Shown here: piece by piece, positions 21,400 to 30,116 of the stretch
How the letters are laid out: each line of letters begins with the position of its first letter
Numbering within the stretch: position 1 is the stretch's first letter
Source: Nautiliaceae bacterium
GTDB lineage: Bacteria > Campylobacterota > Campylobacteria > Campylobacterales > Nautiliaceae
NCBI GenBank assembly: GCA_027063865.1
Contig: JAMOQT010000028.1
Coordinates: 1 to 43,136, forward strand
Direction of reading: 5' to 3'
Length of the DNA stretch: 43,136 nt
The notes under the pieces: model-generated
Seen by the model: only the letters and a program-made list of their open reading frames with translations
Databases searched by the model: none
Told to the model about the DNA's origin: nothing
Position numbers and translations under genes: made by a program

Positions 21400-21725
21400 T
21401 ATTTTGCCGGTGCCTGAGGAACGCTTGGAATGGCAGGTGTTTTAGGAGCGGTTGTTTTTGTTGTCTGAATTTTTACTTCGTCAAGTGCCGAAGTGTTTGC
21501 CTCTTTATTGTAAAGATATACAAGGGTTAGTGTGTTTAATACGAATAAGAGTCCGAGAATCATCGTAGCTTTTGTTAAAAAGTTCATAGGACCTTTGGCA
21601 CCAAATACTGTATTATTTGAGCTTGAATATGCACCTAATCCCATTGATTCGGATTTTTGAAGCAATACCAGAATTACTATCGCAATAACTAAAATAATCT
21701 GAACAGTGAATAAAATACCGGTCAT
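21399..21725 (-). CDS. secG: Preprotein translocase subunit SecG
   Basis: Two TM segments; 'ILVLLQKSESMGLGAYSSSNNTVFGAKGPMNFLTKAT'. Confidence 0.9.
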   Translation of the reverse strand: MTGILFTVQIILVIAIVILVLLQKSESMGLGAYSSSNNTVFGAKGPMNFLTKATMILGLLFVLNTLTLVYLYNKEANTSALDEVKIQTTKTTAPKTPAIPSVPQAPAK

Positions 21726-21760
21726 TTTTTACCTTTTTTGGGTATAATTATATCATAAAT

Positions 21761-21859
21761 AAGTAGTTAAGTTGTGAAGTTGTGAAGTAGTTAAGTTGTG
21801 AAGTTGTGAAGTAGTTAAGTTGTGAAGTTGTGAAGTTGTGAAGTAGTTAAGTTGTGAAG
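21761..21859. repeat. Octamer tandem array (AAGTTGTG/AAGTAGTT)n between divergent secG and bioC-like gene
   Basis: About 12 units in strict 8-bp register. Confidence 0.93.
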
Positions 21860-22546
21860 GGGAATAGAGAATTGAGAATTGAGAATAAAGCGTTAATAAG
21901 TTTTAATAAATTTGCCCATACTTACGGTGAATATAATGTAATTCAAAAGAGGATTATTAAAAAATATCTTCCTTTTGTAAAAAACAGGATTGTTGATTTG
22001 GGCTGCGGAAGTGAAGGGCTTTGCGTTTATAAAAAATTTGATTTTTATCTGGGTGTGGACGCATCCGAAGAGATGCTAAAAAGAAACCCCTGCAATACTT
22101 TAAAAGCCGATTTTAATACAAAGAAATGTTTTGAACTGATAAAAAAATATGATTTTGACCAGATTGTTTCATTTTCGGCACTTCAGTGGGCGGATGATTT
22201 GGAATTTGTATTCAGGGAGATTAAAAATTTAAAAAAAGAGTATCTGCTTGCAATATTTACATCAAATACCTTTAAATCCCTCCATAAATTTTTAGGTGTA
22301 AACTCCCCTATAGTTTCAAAAGAGCGTTTGATTGAGGCTTCCAAAATTTTAGAGCCTACGCATTTGGAAATACTAAGCTATGAAATGAGTTTTAAATCCC
22401 CAAAAGAGCTTTTGGAATATATTAAATATTCGGGAGTCGGAGGCAATGTCAGGGTCAGCCCCGCTAAAATCAGGGAGTTTTTAAAAAAATTTCCCGTTGA
22501 TTTTTTGGAGTTTGAAATTGCTGTTTTATATGGACAGTTTATATGA
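21854..22546 (+). CDS. SAM-dependent methyltransferase, BioC-like
   Basis: 'RIVDLGCGSEGL' motif I; 'FDQIVSFSALQWADDLEFVFREI'; start GTG lies in the octamer array, alternative TTG at 21872. Confidence 0.75.
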   Translation: MKGNRELRIENKALISFNKFAHTYGEYNVIQKRIIKKYLPFVKNRIVDLGCGSEGLCVYKKFDFYLGVDASEEMLKRNPCNTLKADFNTKKCFELIKKYDFDQIVSFSALQWADDLEFVFREIKNLKKEYLLAIFTSNTFKSLHKFLGVNSPIVSKERLIEASKILEPTHLEILSYEMSFKSPKELLEYIKYSGVGGNVRVSPAKIREFLKKFPVDFLEFEIAVLYGQFI

Positions 22547-23501
22547 GGCAGTCTGAATAATACTCTTTTGTAACGCAGTGAATAGAACCGTGCTGTTTTA
22601 TAAGCGTATTTGCGTTTATGGGTATTATATTCCTGTTAGGAAATATTTCACAAAAAAGGTCATAAACATACCTGTCTTTACTGTCGTCATACACGGGGAG
22701 TAAAACTGCGTCGTTTATTATTAAAAAATTGGCATATGTGGCAGGCAGACGGTGATTTTCCCAGATTTTTGGCTTTGGTAGCGGCAGAGGTATAAGGTCA
22801 AATCCTGTTTTTTTAAGTTCTTCTTCCATTTTTGCAAGCTCTTTATAATGAATGTCGTTTTTATTGTTGCATTTACAATAGACTATTGTATTTTCATTCA
22901 CAAATCTTGCAAGGGTGTCTATATGCGAATCGGTATCGTCACCTTCTAAAAAGCCGTGATTTAGCCAAATAATTTCATCTACAAATAGTTCCTTTTTTAA
23001 GAAATCATCAATTTCCTCTTTTGTTAACGGATAGTTTCTGTTTGGTTCTAACAAACACTTAGATGTGGTAAGCAGTGTTTTACCGTTTGTGTCAATACTT
23101 CCGCCCTCTAGTACAAAATTATAGCTTTTATCGATATGAAACAGCGTGCGGGATATCTGATTGTCCAGATTTGCCGGAAATTTCAGTCCCCAGCCGTTGA
23201 ATTTAAAATCAAGCAGTTTAATGCTGTTTTCTTTTTTTACGCTTATAGCTCCAAAATCCCTTGCCCATGTGTCGTTGTTTTGAATTTTGCGGAAAATAAA
23301 GTTTTTATGTTTTAAATGTGAAATTGTGTTTTCATCTTCATAGCAGATTAAAACTTTTTCATACTGTGCTATGGCGTAGGCAATTTCACTAAAGGTATTA
23401 ACTGCATCTTTTAAACAGCATTCCCAGTCCGTGTTTTTATGGGGAAACACAAGCTGGATGAATTCCTGCTTTTCCCATTCGGGTATTAAATAATTTTTCA
23501 T
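22539..23501 (-). CDS. Agmatine deiminase / peptidyl-arginine deiminase family protein
   Basis: 'NDTWARDFGAISV', 'LEGGSIDTNGKTLLTTSKCLL', 'WLNHGFLEGDDTDSHIDTLARF'. Confidence 0.9.
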   Translation of the reverse strand: MKNYLIPEWEKQEFIQLVFPHKNTDWECCLKDAVNTFSEIAYAIAQYEKVLICYEDENTISHLKHKNFIFRKIQNNDTWARDFGAISVKKENSIKLLDFKFNGWGLKFPANLDNQISRTLFHIDKSYNFVLEGGSIDTNGKTLLTTSKCLLEPNRNYPLTKEEIDDFLKKELFVDEIIWLNHGFLEGDDTDSHIDTLARFVNENTIVYCKCNNKNDIHYKELAKMEEELKKTGFDLIPLPLPKPKIWENHRLPATYANFLIINDAVLLPVYDDSKDRYVYDLFCEIFPNRNIIPINANTLIKQHGSIHCVTKEYYSDCLI

Positions 23502-23527
23502 TTCCGCTTTTAAAATTAGCTAAGAGA

Positions 23528-24805
23528 TTATAAATCTCTCGGGTCTGCTATTTTACCGGCTATTGCGCTTGCTGCGGCAACCGCAGAGTTTGAAAGATAA
23601 ACTTCGCTGCTTCTGCTTCCCATTCTACCTCTAAAGTTTCTGTTTGTGGTTGCAACCGCCCTTTCGCCGTCACCTAAAATTCCCATATATCCTCCAAGAC
23701 AGGCACCGCAAGTTGGATTTGCCACAACTGCACCTGCGTCAATTAGAATGTCTAAAATTCCTTCATGTTCGGCCTGTTTGTAAATTCTTTGCGTTGCAGG
23801 GGTCACGATTAGTCTTACTCTTCTGTGGACTCTTTTACCTTTAAGGATTTCTGCGGCTATTCTGAGGTCACTAAGTGTTCCGTTTGTACAGCTTCCGATA
23901 TATACCTGGTCTATTTCGATGTCGTCTTTAACAGCCTGAGATACAGGTTTTCCGTTGCTTGGCAAAAACGGATATGCAACAAGCGGTTCGAGTTTATTAA
24001 CGTCTATTTCGATAATCTGTGAATATTTTGCGTCAGGGTCTGAATAGTGGATTTTTGGCTCGCTTCTTAAAGGATTGTATTTTTTAACTTCTTCAAGGAA
24101 ACTTTCCGTAATTTTGTCGTATGCGACAATACCGTTTTTAGCCCCGGCTTCAATTGCCATGTTGCATAGACTCATTCTGTCATCCATCGGAAGATTTTCA
24201 ATAACTTCTCCCGTAAATTCAAGCGCTTTGTATAACGCCCCGTCAACTCCGATTCTTCTGATTAGTTCTAATATTAAATCTTTTCCGTAAACGTGCTGTT
24301 TTCTTTCGCCTTTAAACACTACTTTGATACTCTCGGGAATTTTAAACCAGCTTTTGCCTGTAATCATACAAAACGCTATATCGGTACTTCCCATTCCCGT
24401 AGAAAACGCTCCAAGCGCCCCGTGCGTACATGTATGTGAATCCGCCCCGATAATAACGTCCCCCGGAATTACAAGCCCTTTTTCAGGAAGCAGTCTGTGT
24501 TCTATTCCCATGTCTTTTTCGTCAAAAAAGTTTTTGAGGTTATGTTTATATGCAAAATCTCTGTTTATTTTGGCCTGGTTTGCGCTTGCTATGTCTTTTG
24601 GCGGAATGAAATGATCAAGCACTATCGCAAAATTGTCGGGTTTTGCTAGTTTTTCTGCACCGCTTTCCTCAAAAGCCCTGATTGAAATGGGCGTTGTTAT
24701 GTCATTTCCTATTGTCATATCGACATCGCACATAATTATTTCGCCGGGTTTAACCTCACGGCCGATATGTTCGGCAAATATTTTTTCGGTAATAGTCATA
24801 GGCAT
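23528..24805 (-). CDS. leuC: 3-isopropylmalate dehydratase large subunit
   Basis: 'VIGADSHTCTHGALGAFSTGMGSTD', 'YIGSCTNG', 'GACLGGYMGIL' Fe-S cysteines. Confidence 0.93.
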   Translation of the reverse strand: MPMTITEKIFAEHIGREVKPGEIIMCDVDMTIGNDITTPISIRAFEESGAEKLAKPDNFAIVLDHFIPPKDIASANQAKINRDFAYKHNLKNFFDEKDMGIEHRLLPEKGLVIPGDVIIGADSHTCTHGALGAFSTGMGSTDIAFCMITGKSWFKIPESIKVVFKGERKQHVYGKDLILELIRRIGVDGALYKALEFTGEVIENLPMDDRMSLCNMAIEAGAKNGIVAYDKITESFLEEVKKYNPLRSEPKIHYSDPDAKYSQIIEIDVNKLEPLVAYPFLPSNGKPVSQAVKDDIEIDQVYIGSCTNGTLSDLRIAAEILKGKRVHRRVRLIVTPATQRIYKQAEHEGILDILIDAGAVVANPTCGACLGGYMGILGDGERAVATTNRNFRGRMGSRSSEVYLSNSAVAAASAIAGKIADPRDL

Positions 24806-24876
24806 AACAGTCCTTTTTTAATGAAATTATAGCTAATTTGGTATAATTAATGAAAAAGAGGTACAGAGGAGGAAAA

Positions 24877-25086
24877 ATGGCTAAGATTTTTATTTTTATC
24901 GGTTTAGTGTTTATTTTAATGGGAATTGTTTTATATATTTTTAAAGGATTTCCGCTTTTTAGACTGCCCGGGGATATTGTAATAGACAAGGGAAATTTTA
25001 AATTTTATTTTCCTATAACTTCATCTATAATAATCAGCATAATTTTAAGTGTACTATTTAGTATCGTATCAAAGTTTTTAAAATGA
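24877..25086 (+). CDS. DUF2905-like small membrane protein
   Basis: 'GLVFILMGIVLYIFKGFPLFRLPGDIVIDKGNFKFYFPITSSIIISIILS'; start trimmed to the ATG after GAGGAGG. Confidence 0.78.
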   Translation: MAKIFIFIGLVFILMGIVLYIFKGFPLFRLPGDIVIDKGNFKFYFPITSSIIISIILSVLFSIVSKFLK

Positions 25087-25559
25087 GACTATTTATAGCT
25101 ACGCCCGTGAGTATTCCGATTTACGGTGCGATAAAACAAGACTTAGGACGGTTTATAGAAGGTAAATGGGTTGAAGGGTGGAATTTGCATCTAACGCATA
25201 AATTCATAGGTGAGGACGAGCCTGAAAAATATAAAATAAAATTAGACATTCCCGATGAAAAAATTATAATTGACGGAATAGGGATGTTTGGAAACAAAAT
25301 TTTGTATTTAAAGGCAAATAGCGGCAAAATAGATAAAATAAATACACAAATTAACGAAAAATTCGGATTAACAAACGAAAAACCTTTTAAAGCGCATATA
25401 ACTTTGTGCAGAATAAAGAGTATAAAAGATAAATCATTGTTTAAAGAGATGAAAAAGTGGGATAAAAAGCTGGCTGAGGTGCCTTTTGAAGTGTATCTTT
25501 ACAAATCGACTTTAACAAAAAAAGGACCTGTTTATGAAAAAATCCACAAATATGAATAA
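25083..25559 (+). CDS. thpR: RNA 2',3'-cyclic phosphodiesterase (2'-5' ligase family)
   Basis: HxT-like motifs 'LHLTHKFIGE' and 'FKAHITLCRIK'. Confidence 0.8.
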   Translation: MRLFIATPVSIPIYGAIKQDLGRFIEGKWVEGWNLHLTHKFIGEDEPEKYKIKLDIPDEKIIIDGIGMFGNKILYLKANSGKIDKINTQINEKFGLTNEKPFKAHITLCRIKSIKDKSLFKEMKKWDKKLAEVPFEVYLYKSTLTKKGPVYEKIHKYE

Positions 25560-25815
25560 AGCCGTGGCGCTTAAATATAAAGCGTACGAAGAAAATGCAC
25601 CGAGGGTTTTGGCAAAGGGAAAAGGCGAGCTAGCCAAAAAGATTATTGAAAAAGCAAAACGTTACGATATTCCTCTTTTTCAAAACGAAACTCTTGCCGA
25701 TATGCTATTAAATGTTGAAGTAGGAGAAGAGATACCTCCGAAAATGTATAAGGCGGTTGTTGATGTTTTTATATGGCTTTACAAACTTGAAGAAAAGGCG
25801 CAACTTAGTAGATAA
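25534..25815 (+). CDS. FlhB/EscU C-terminal-domain-like small protein
   Basis: 'AVALKYKAYEENAPRVLAKGKGELAKKIIEKAKRYDIPLFQNETLADMLL'. Confidence 0.82.
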   Translation: MKKSTNMNKAVALKYKAYEENAPRVLAKGKGELAKKIIEKAKRYDIPLFQNETLADMLLNVEVGEEIPPKMYKAVVDVFIWLYKLEEKAQLSR

Positions 25816-25868
25816 TTTAGTGTAAATGACTAAAGAATTATGATATAATAAATAAAAAAGGAGGGGAA

Positions 25869-26438
25869 ATGGAAGATTTGAAAATTTTACTTAAACTTGC
25901 AAGAATGTCTATATTGGAAGAATTTGAAGGTAAAAAACTAATAGATAAAGAAGAATGGATTAAAAAATATCCGTTTTTAGAAGAAAAAAGGGCGTGTTTT
26001 GTAACATTAAAGATGAAAGACAAACCCAAGGGAAGTAATTTAAGGGGATGTATAGGTTCAATACTTCCATACAGACCTTTAATAGACGATGTTGTTGCAA
26101 ATGCTAAAGCGGCGGCTTTTGAAGACCCGAGGTTTCCCCCTTTGAGTCCTGAAGAGTTTGAGAGAATCAAAATAGAAATAAGCGTACTTACAATTCCCGA
26201 AAAGCTTGAATATGAAGATAAAGAAGATTTAAGAAAAAAAATACGTCCGGGAATTGACGGGGTGATTTTACAACTTGCTAACCATCAGGCTACTTTTTTG
26301 CCGAGTGTATGGGAAGAACTTCCCGCATTTGATCAGTTTTTTGCACATCTTTGCATCAAAGCCGGGCTTTTGGGGGATTGTCTTATGTATCATCCGATAA
26401 TTTATACGTATCAGGCGATTGAGGTGGAAGAGGAATAA
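25869..26438 (+). CDS. AMMECR1 / AmmeMemoRadiSam system protein A
   Basis: 'LRGCIGSILPYRPLIDDVVANAKAAAFEDPRFPPLSPEEFERIKIEISVLT'. Confidence 0.92.
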   Translation: MEDLKILLKLARMSILEEFEGKKLIDKEEWIKKYPFLEEKRACFVTLKMKDKPKGSNLRGCIGSILPYRPLIDDVVANAKAAAFEDPRFPPLSPEEFERIKIEISVLTIPEKLEYEDKEDLRKKIRPGIDGVILQLANHQATFLPSVWEELPAFDQFFAHLCIKAGLLGDCLMYHPIIYTYQAIEVEEE

Positions 26439-27401
26439 ATGTTCACTCCGCCTTTTGAAATAACCCCTGAAATTATTAACCTAATTAGTGAAATATCAGA
26501 AAAAATAGGTTCTCTTAATACAAAAAAAGTGGTGAAACTCAGAAAAATATCAAAAATCCAAACTTTAATAGGCACTCTTAAAATTGAAGGAATTGAAGCA
26601 GACGAAGAAAAGGTTACGGCACTGCTTGAAGGTAAAAGAGTATTGGCAACTCAAAGAGAAATTGCAGAGATTAAAGGTGCTATTGCACTGTATGAAAACA
26701 TTGATACATTTGACTATAAAAATGAATTAGATTTATTAAAAGCTCACAAAATTTTAATGCAGGATGTATTAAAAGATGCTGGAAAATACAGAACTAAAAA
26801 CGTAGGTGTCGGAAACGAAAAAGAGATAACCCATATTGCACCTCCCGCAAGAAATGTTCCTAAATTAATGAGTGATTTATTTGAATGGTTAAAAGTTACT
26901 AAGTTACACCCGTTGATTGTCAGCAGTGTTTTTCACTATGAATTTGAATTTATTCATCCTTTTGTTGATGGAAACGGAAGGATTGGAAGATTTTGGCAGA
27001 CGTTGATATTATATAATTGGAAAAATGTTTTTGAATATTTACCGATAGAATCATTAATTTATGAAAATCAAGATGAATACTACTCGGCAATAGAAAAATC
27101 CACCCAAATCGGAAGTTCAACGCCTTTTATTGAGTTTATGTTAAAAATTATACTTGACACTTTAAATACCCCACAAGCTACCCCACAAGCTACCCCACAA
27201 GATGAAAAAGAGAGAAAAATTATTGAGTTTTGCCAAATTCCAAGAAGCAGAAAAGAAATTGCTGAATATTTAGGAATTAAGGACAGAAAATATTTAAAAG
27301 AGATTTTAGACAGATTAATCAATAAAAATTTACTTCAGATGACAATTCCTGATAAGCCGACTTCTCCAAAGCAAAGATATGTAATTAACCCAAATTGCTA
27401 G
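26439..27401 (+). CDS. Fic family protein
   Basis: Fic motif 'HPFVDGNGRIGRFW'; C-terminal winged-helix-like region. Confidence 0.93.
   Translation: MFTPPFEITPEIINLISEISEKIGSLNTKKVVKLRKISKIQTLIGTLKIEGIEADEEKVTALLEGKRVLATQREIAEIKGAIALYENIDTFDYKNELDLLKAHKILMQDVLKDAGKYRTKNVGVGNEKEITHIAPPARNVPKLMSDLFEWLKVTKLHPLIVSSVFHYEFEFIHPFVDGNGRIGRFWQTLILYNWKNVFEYLPIESLIYENQDEYYSAIEKSTQIGSSTPFIEFMLKIILDTLNTPQATPQATPQDEKERKIIEFCQIPRSRKEIAEYLGIKDRKYLKEILDRLINKNLLQMTIPDKPTSPKQRYVINPNC
27168..27200 (+). repeat. 12-bp tandem repeat (ACCCCACAAGCT)n encoding TPQATPQATPQ linker in Fic
   Basis: Read directly. Confidence 0.9.
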
Positions 27402-27526
27402 TATAATGTCCTCAGAAAAAAGACCGAGAAGAGATGTTGAAATAATGATAGAGGGTTCAGATGGTATTATTTACCTTCTGTTAACTTATAATATTTAAAA
27501 TTTCATAAATTACAAAAGGAGCGATT

Positions 27527-27763
27527 ATGCTGTTAAACGAAATGGTTATAGATGAAAACAATATGGCGTTTATTCCTTCGCTTGGAACGTCTTATCAGCT
27601 GAATGAAACCGCAAAAGAAATAATAGATTTGATTAAAGAGGGTAAAAGCAAAGAGGAAATAGTAAAAATAATTGCAGAAAAAAGCGGGAAAAGTTGGAAA
27701 GATGTATATATTGATGTTGAAGATTTTTTTCAAAAACTTAAAGTTTACGGACTTGTACAATGA
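27527..27763 (+). CDS. PqqD-like (RRE-fold) small protein
   Basis: 78 aa; 'GTSYQLNETAKEIIDLIKEGKSKEEIVKIIAEK...VYIDVEDFFQKLKVYGLV' matches PqqD-family pattern. Confidence 0.78.
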   Translation: MLLNEMVIDENNMAFIPSLGTSYQLNETAKEIIDLIKEGKSKEEIVKIIAEKSGKSWKDVYIDVEDFFQKLKVYGLVQ

Positions 27764-28770
27764 AAATAGCAATCAGCGGGCTTAACAATACCGATAATCC
27801 GGCTCCGGGAATACCTGTTGCAAAAAGTTTAAAAGATGAGTATTCTCTGGTAGGGTTAAGTTATGACCCGAATGAGCCAGGTGTATATCAGGGAGTGTTT
27901 GAAAAAGTTTATTTAATGCCTTATCCCACACTCGGATATGAAGAGTTTAAAAAAAGAATAACCGAAATTAAGCAAAAATCGGATATTGATGTAATAATAC
28001 CGAATTTGGATGCGGAGCTGCCTTTATATATAAAATATCAAAACGATATTGAAAAACTGGGTATAAAAACATATCTGCCGAGTTTAGAATGTTTTGAAAT
28101 GAGGGATAAAAGCAAACTGCCGGAATTTAGTAAAAAAATAGGAGTCAAACATCCTAAAACCATTGAAATTGTTTCATTAGACGATTTGATAAAAGCAACC
28201 AAAGAGCTTGGTTTTCCGGTAATGATTAAAGGAAATTATTATAAAGCCTATAAAGCTTTTAATTTGGACGAAGCTATTGAATTTTATTACAAAATATCGA
28301 ATGAATGGGGTTTTCCTTTATTAGTTCAGGAAGTTATAAGCGGTATCGAAATAAATTTTGTGGGAATTGCAGACGGTGAAAGACTGATAGCAGGTGTGGG
28401 GATGAAAAAACTAACAACCACGGAGCTTGGCAAGGTATGGAGCGGGGTTAGCATAAAAAACAACGCTCTTTTTGAAGCGAGCAAAAAATTTGTACAAACC
28501 GCAGGATGGCGCGGGGCGTTTGAATTTGAGGCTATGAGCGACGGAAAAGATATTTATTTGATAGAAATTAACCCGAGATTTCCGGCATGGGTATATTTTG
28601 CTACGATGCTTGGTATTAATTTGCCAAAAATTATGATTGATTTACTTAACGGAAAAAAAGTTAATGAGAATTTTGAATATCCGGTTGAAAAAATGTATAT
28701 AAGATATACGGATGAAACAACGGTTGATTTTAATAAATTTTCCACTTTAATATCGAAAAAAGAAATTTAA
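27760..28770 (+). CDS. ATP-grasp domain protein
   Basis: 'FPVMIKGNYYKAYKA', 'LVQEVISGIEINFVGIADG', 'LIEINPRFPAW' (CarB-like ATP-grasp motifs). Confidence 0.85.
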   Translation: MKIAISGLNNTDNPAPGIPVAKSLKDEYSLVGLSYDPNEPGVYQGVFEKVYLMPYPTLGYEEFKKRITEIKQKSDIDVIIPNLDAELPLYIKYQNDIEKLGIKTYLPSLECFEMRDKSKLPEFSKKIGVKHPKTIEIVSLDDLIKATKELGFPVMIKGNYYKAYKAFNLDEAIEFYYKISNEWGFPLLVQEVISGIEINFVGIADGERLIAGVGMKKLTTTELGKVWSGVSIKNNALFEASKKFVQTAGWRGAFEFEAMSDGKDIYLIEINPRFPAWVYFATMLGINLPKIMIDLLNGKKVNENFEYPVEKMYIRYTDETTVDFNKFSTLISKKEI

Positions 28771-28779
28771 GGAGATAAA

Positions 28780-30114
28780 ATGTATGAAAAACCTACGATA
28801 AACAGGGTTGATTTTGCAATGGCGAGCAAATACGGAAGCCCCCTAAAAACGCAAAAAATAAGAAGTGAAATAGACGGGGTGAATGTAAGGGAACTTACTG
28901 AAAAATACGGCTCTCCTCTTTTTGTGTTTAGCGAAAGAGTTATAGAGGATAAATATTTGGAATTTAAAGATGCTTTTTCAAGCAGATATCCGGAAGTTGA
29001 ATTTTGGTGGAGTTATAAAACGAATTATCTTGATGCAATCTGTAAAATTTTTCATAAACTCGGAAGCAAAGCCGAAGTGGTGAGCGAATTTGAATATCAG
29101 AAGGCTAGACGCCTGGGAATTGAAGGTGAAAATATAATTTTTAACGGTCCGTATAAACCTAAAGACGCCCTGAAAACCGCCGTTAAAGAAGGGGCTAAAA
29201 TTCATATAGACCATTGGTATGAAATTAATGATTTGGAAGAAATAGCAGAAGAGCTTGGAATTGAAATTCCGGTAGCCATCAGATGTAATATGGATACGGG
29301 TGTTTTTCCTCAATGGAGCAGGTTCGGGTTTAATATAGATAACGGTGAAGCGTATGATGCAGTAAAAAGAATATATGAAGGAAAAAAATTATATTTAAGA
29401 GGACTTCATTCTCATATCGGGACGTTTATGCTAAGCGCAAACGCTTACGCAAATGAAACTAAAAAACTAATAGAGCTTAAAAACAGGGTTGAAGAGGATT
29501 TCGGTTATCAAATAGAATATATAGACATCGGCGGAGGATTTGCAAGCAAAAACAGATTAAAAGGCGTATATCAGGCACCAGAGGTTATCGTTCCGAGTGC
29601 CGATGAATATGCCGAAGCCGTAACAAACGCCATTTTTGAAAACAATAAAGGAAAACTCCCTAAACTTTATCTTGAAACGGGAAGGGCGTTAATAGATGAA
29701 GCGGGATTTTTATTAACAAGCGTGTTTGCCGCTAAAAGAATGCCTGACGGGAAAAAGAGCTATATCGTAGATGCCGGGGTAAATCTTTTATATACGGCGT
29801 TTTGGTATAATTTTGACATTGCGCTTGATAAAAGATATGAAGGACTTAACGAACCTTCTCAGATAAACGGTCCTTTATGTATGAATATCGATATAATTGC
29901 CGAAAATATTATGTTGCCTCCGCTTGAGAGGGGAAGTGTGCTAAGTATTTGGCCGGTGGGTGCTTATAATGTTACCCAAGCTATGCAGTTTATAAGATAC
30001 AGACCGAGAATTGTACTTATTGATAAAAATTCAAATACGCATATTATTAAAGAAGCGGACGATTTGGAATATGTTGTAGAAAAAGAAATGATACCGGATT
30101 ATCTTAAAGGCTGA
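28780..30114 (+). CDS. Fold-type III PLP-dependent decarboxylase (Orn/DAP/Arg decarboxylase 2 family, LysA-like)
   Basis: 'WWSYKTNYLDAIC' PLP-Lys region, 'AEVVSEFEY', 'LRGLHSHIGTF', 'YIDIGGGFASK', 'LYLETGRALIDEAG'. Confidence 0.86.
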   Translation: MYEKPTINRVDFAMASKYGSPLKTQKIRSEIDGVNVRELTEKYGSPLFVFSERVIEDKYLEFKDAFSSRYPEVEFWWSYKTNYLDAICKIFHKLGSKAEVVSEFEYQKARRLGIEGENIIFNGPYKPKDALKTAVKEGAKIHIDHWYEINDLEEIAEELGIEIPVAIRCNMDTGVFPQWSRFGFNIDNGEAYDAVKRIYEGKKLYLRGLHSHIGTFMLSANAYANETKKLIELKNRVEEDFGYQIEYIDIGGGFASKNRLKGVYQAPEVIVPSADEYAEAVTNAIFENNKGKLPKLYLETGRALIDEAGFLLTSVFAAKRMPDGKKSYIVDAGVNLLYTAFWYNFDIALDKRYEGLNEPSQINGPLCMNIDIIAENIMLPPLERGSVLSIWPVGAYNVTQAMQFIRYRPRIVLIDKNSNTHIIKEADDLEYVVEKEMIPDYLKG

Positions 30115-30116
30115 TA

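Noticed and set aside
23528-24805. leuC without adjacent leuD considered a broken pathway
   Set aside because: leuD can lie elsewhere; this window cannot show absence
27168-27200. TPQATPQ repeat in Fic considered novel
   Set aside because: Similar TPQ-rich linkers are, to my knowledge, common in Fic-family proteins
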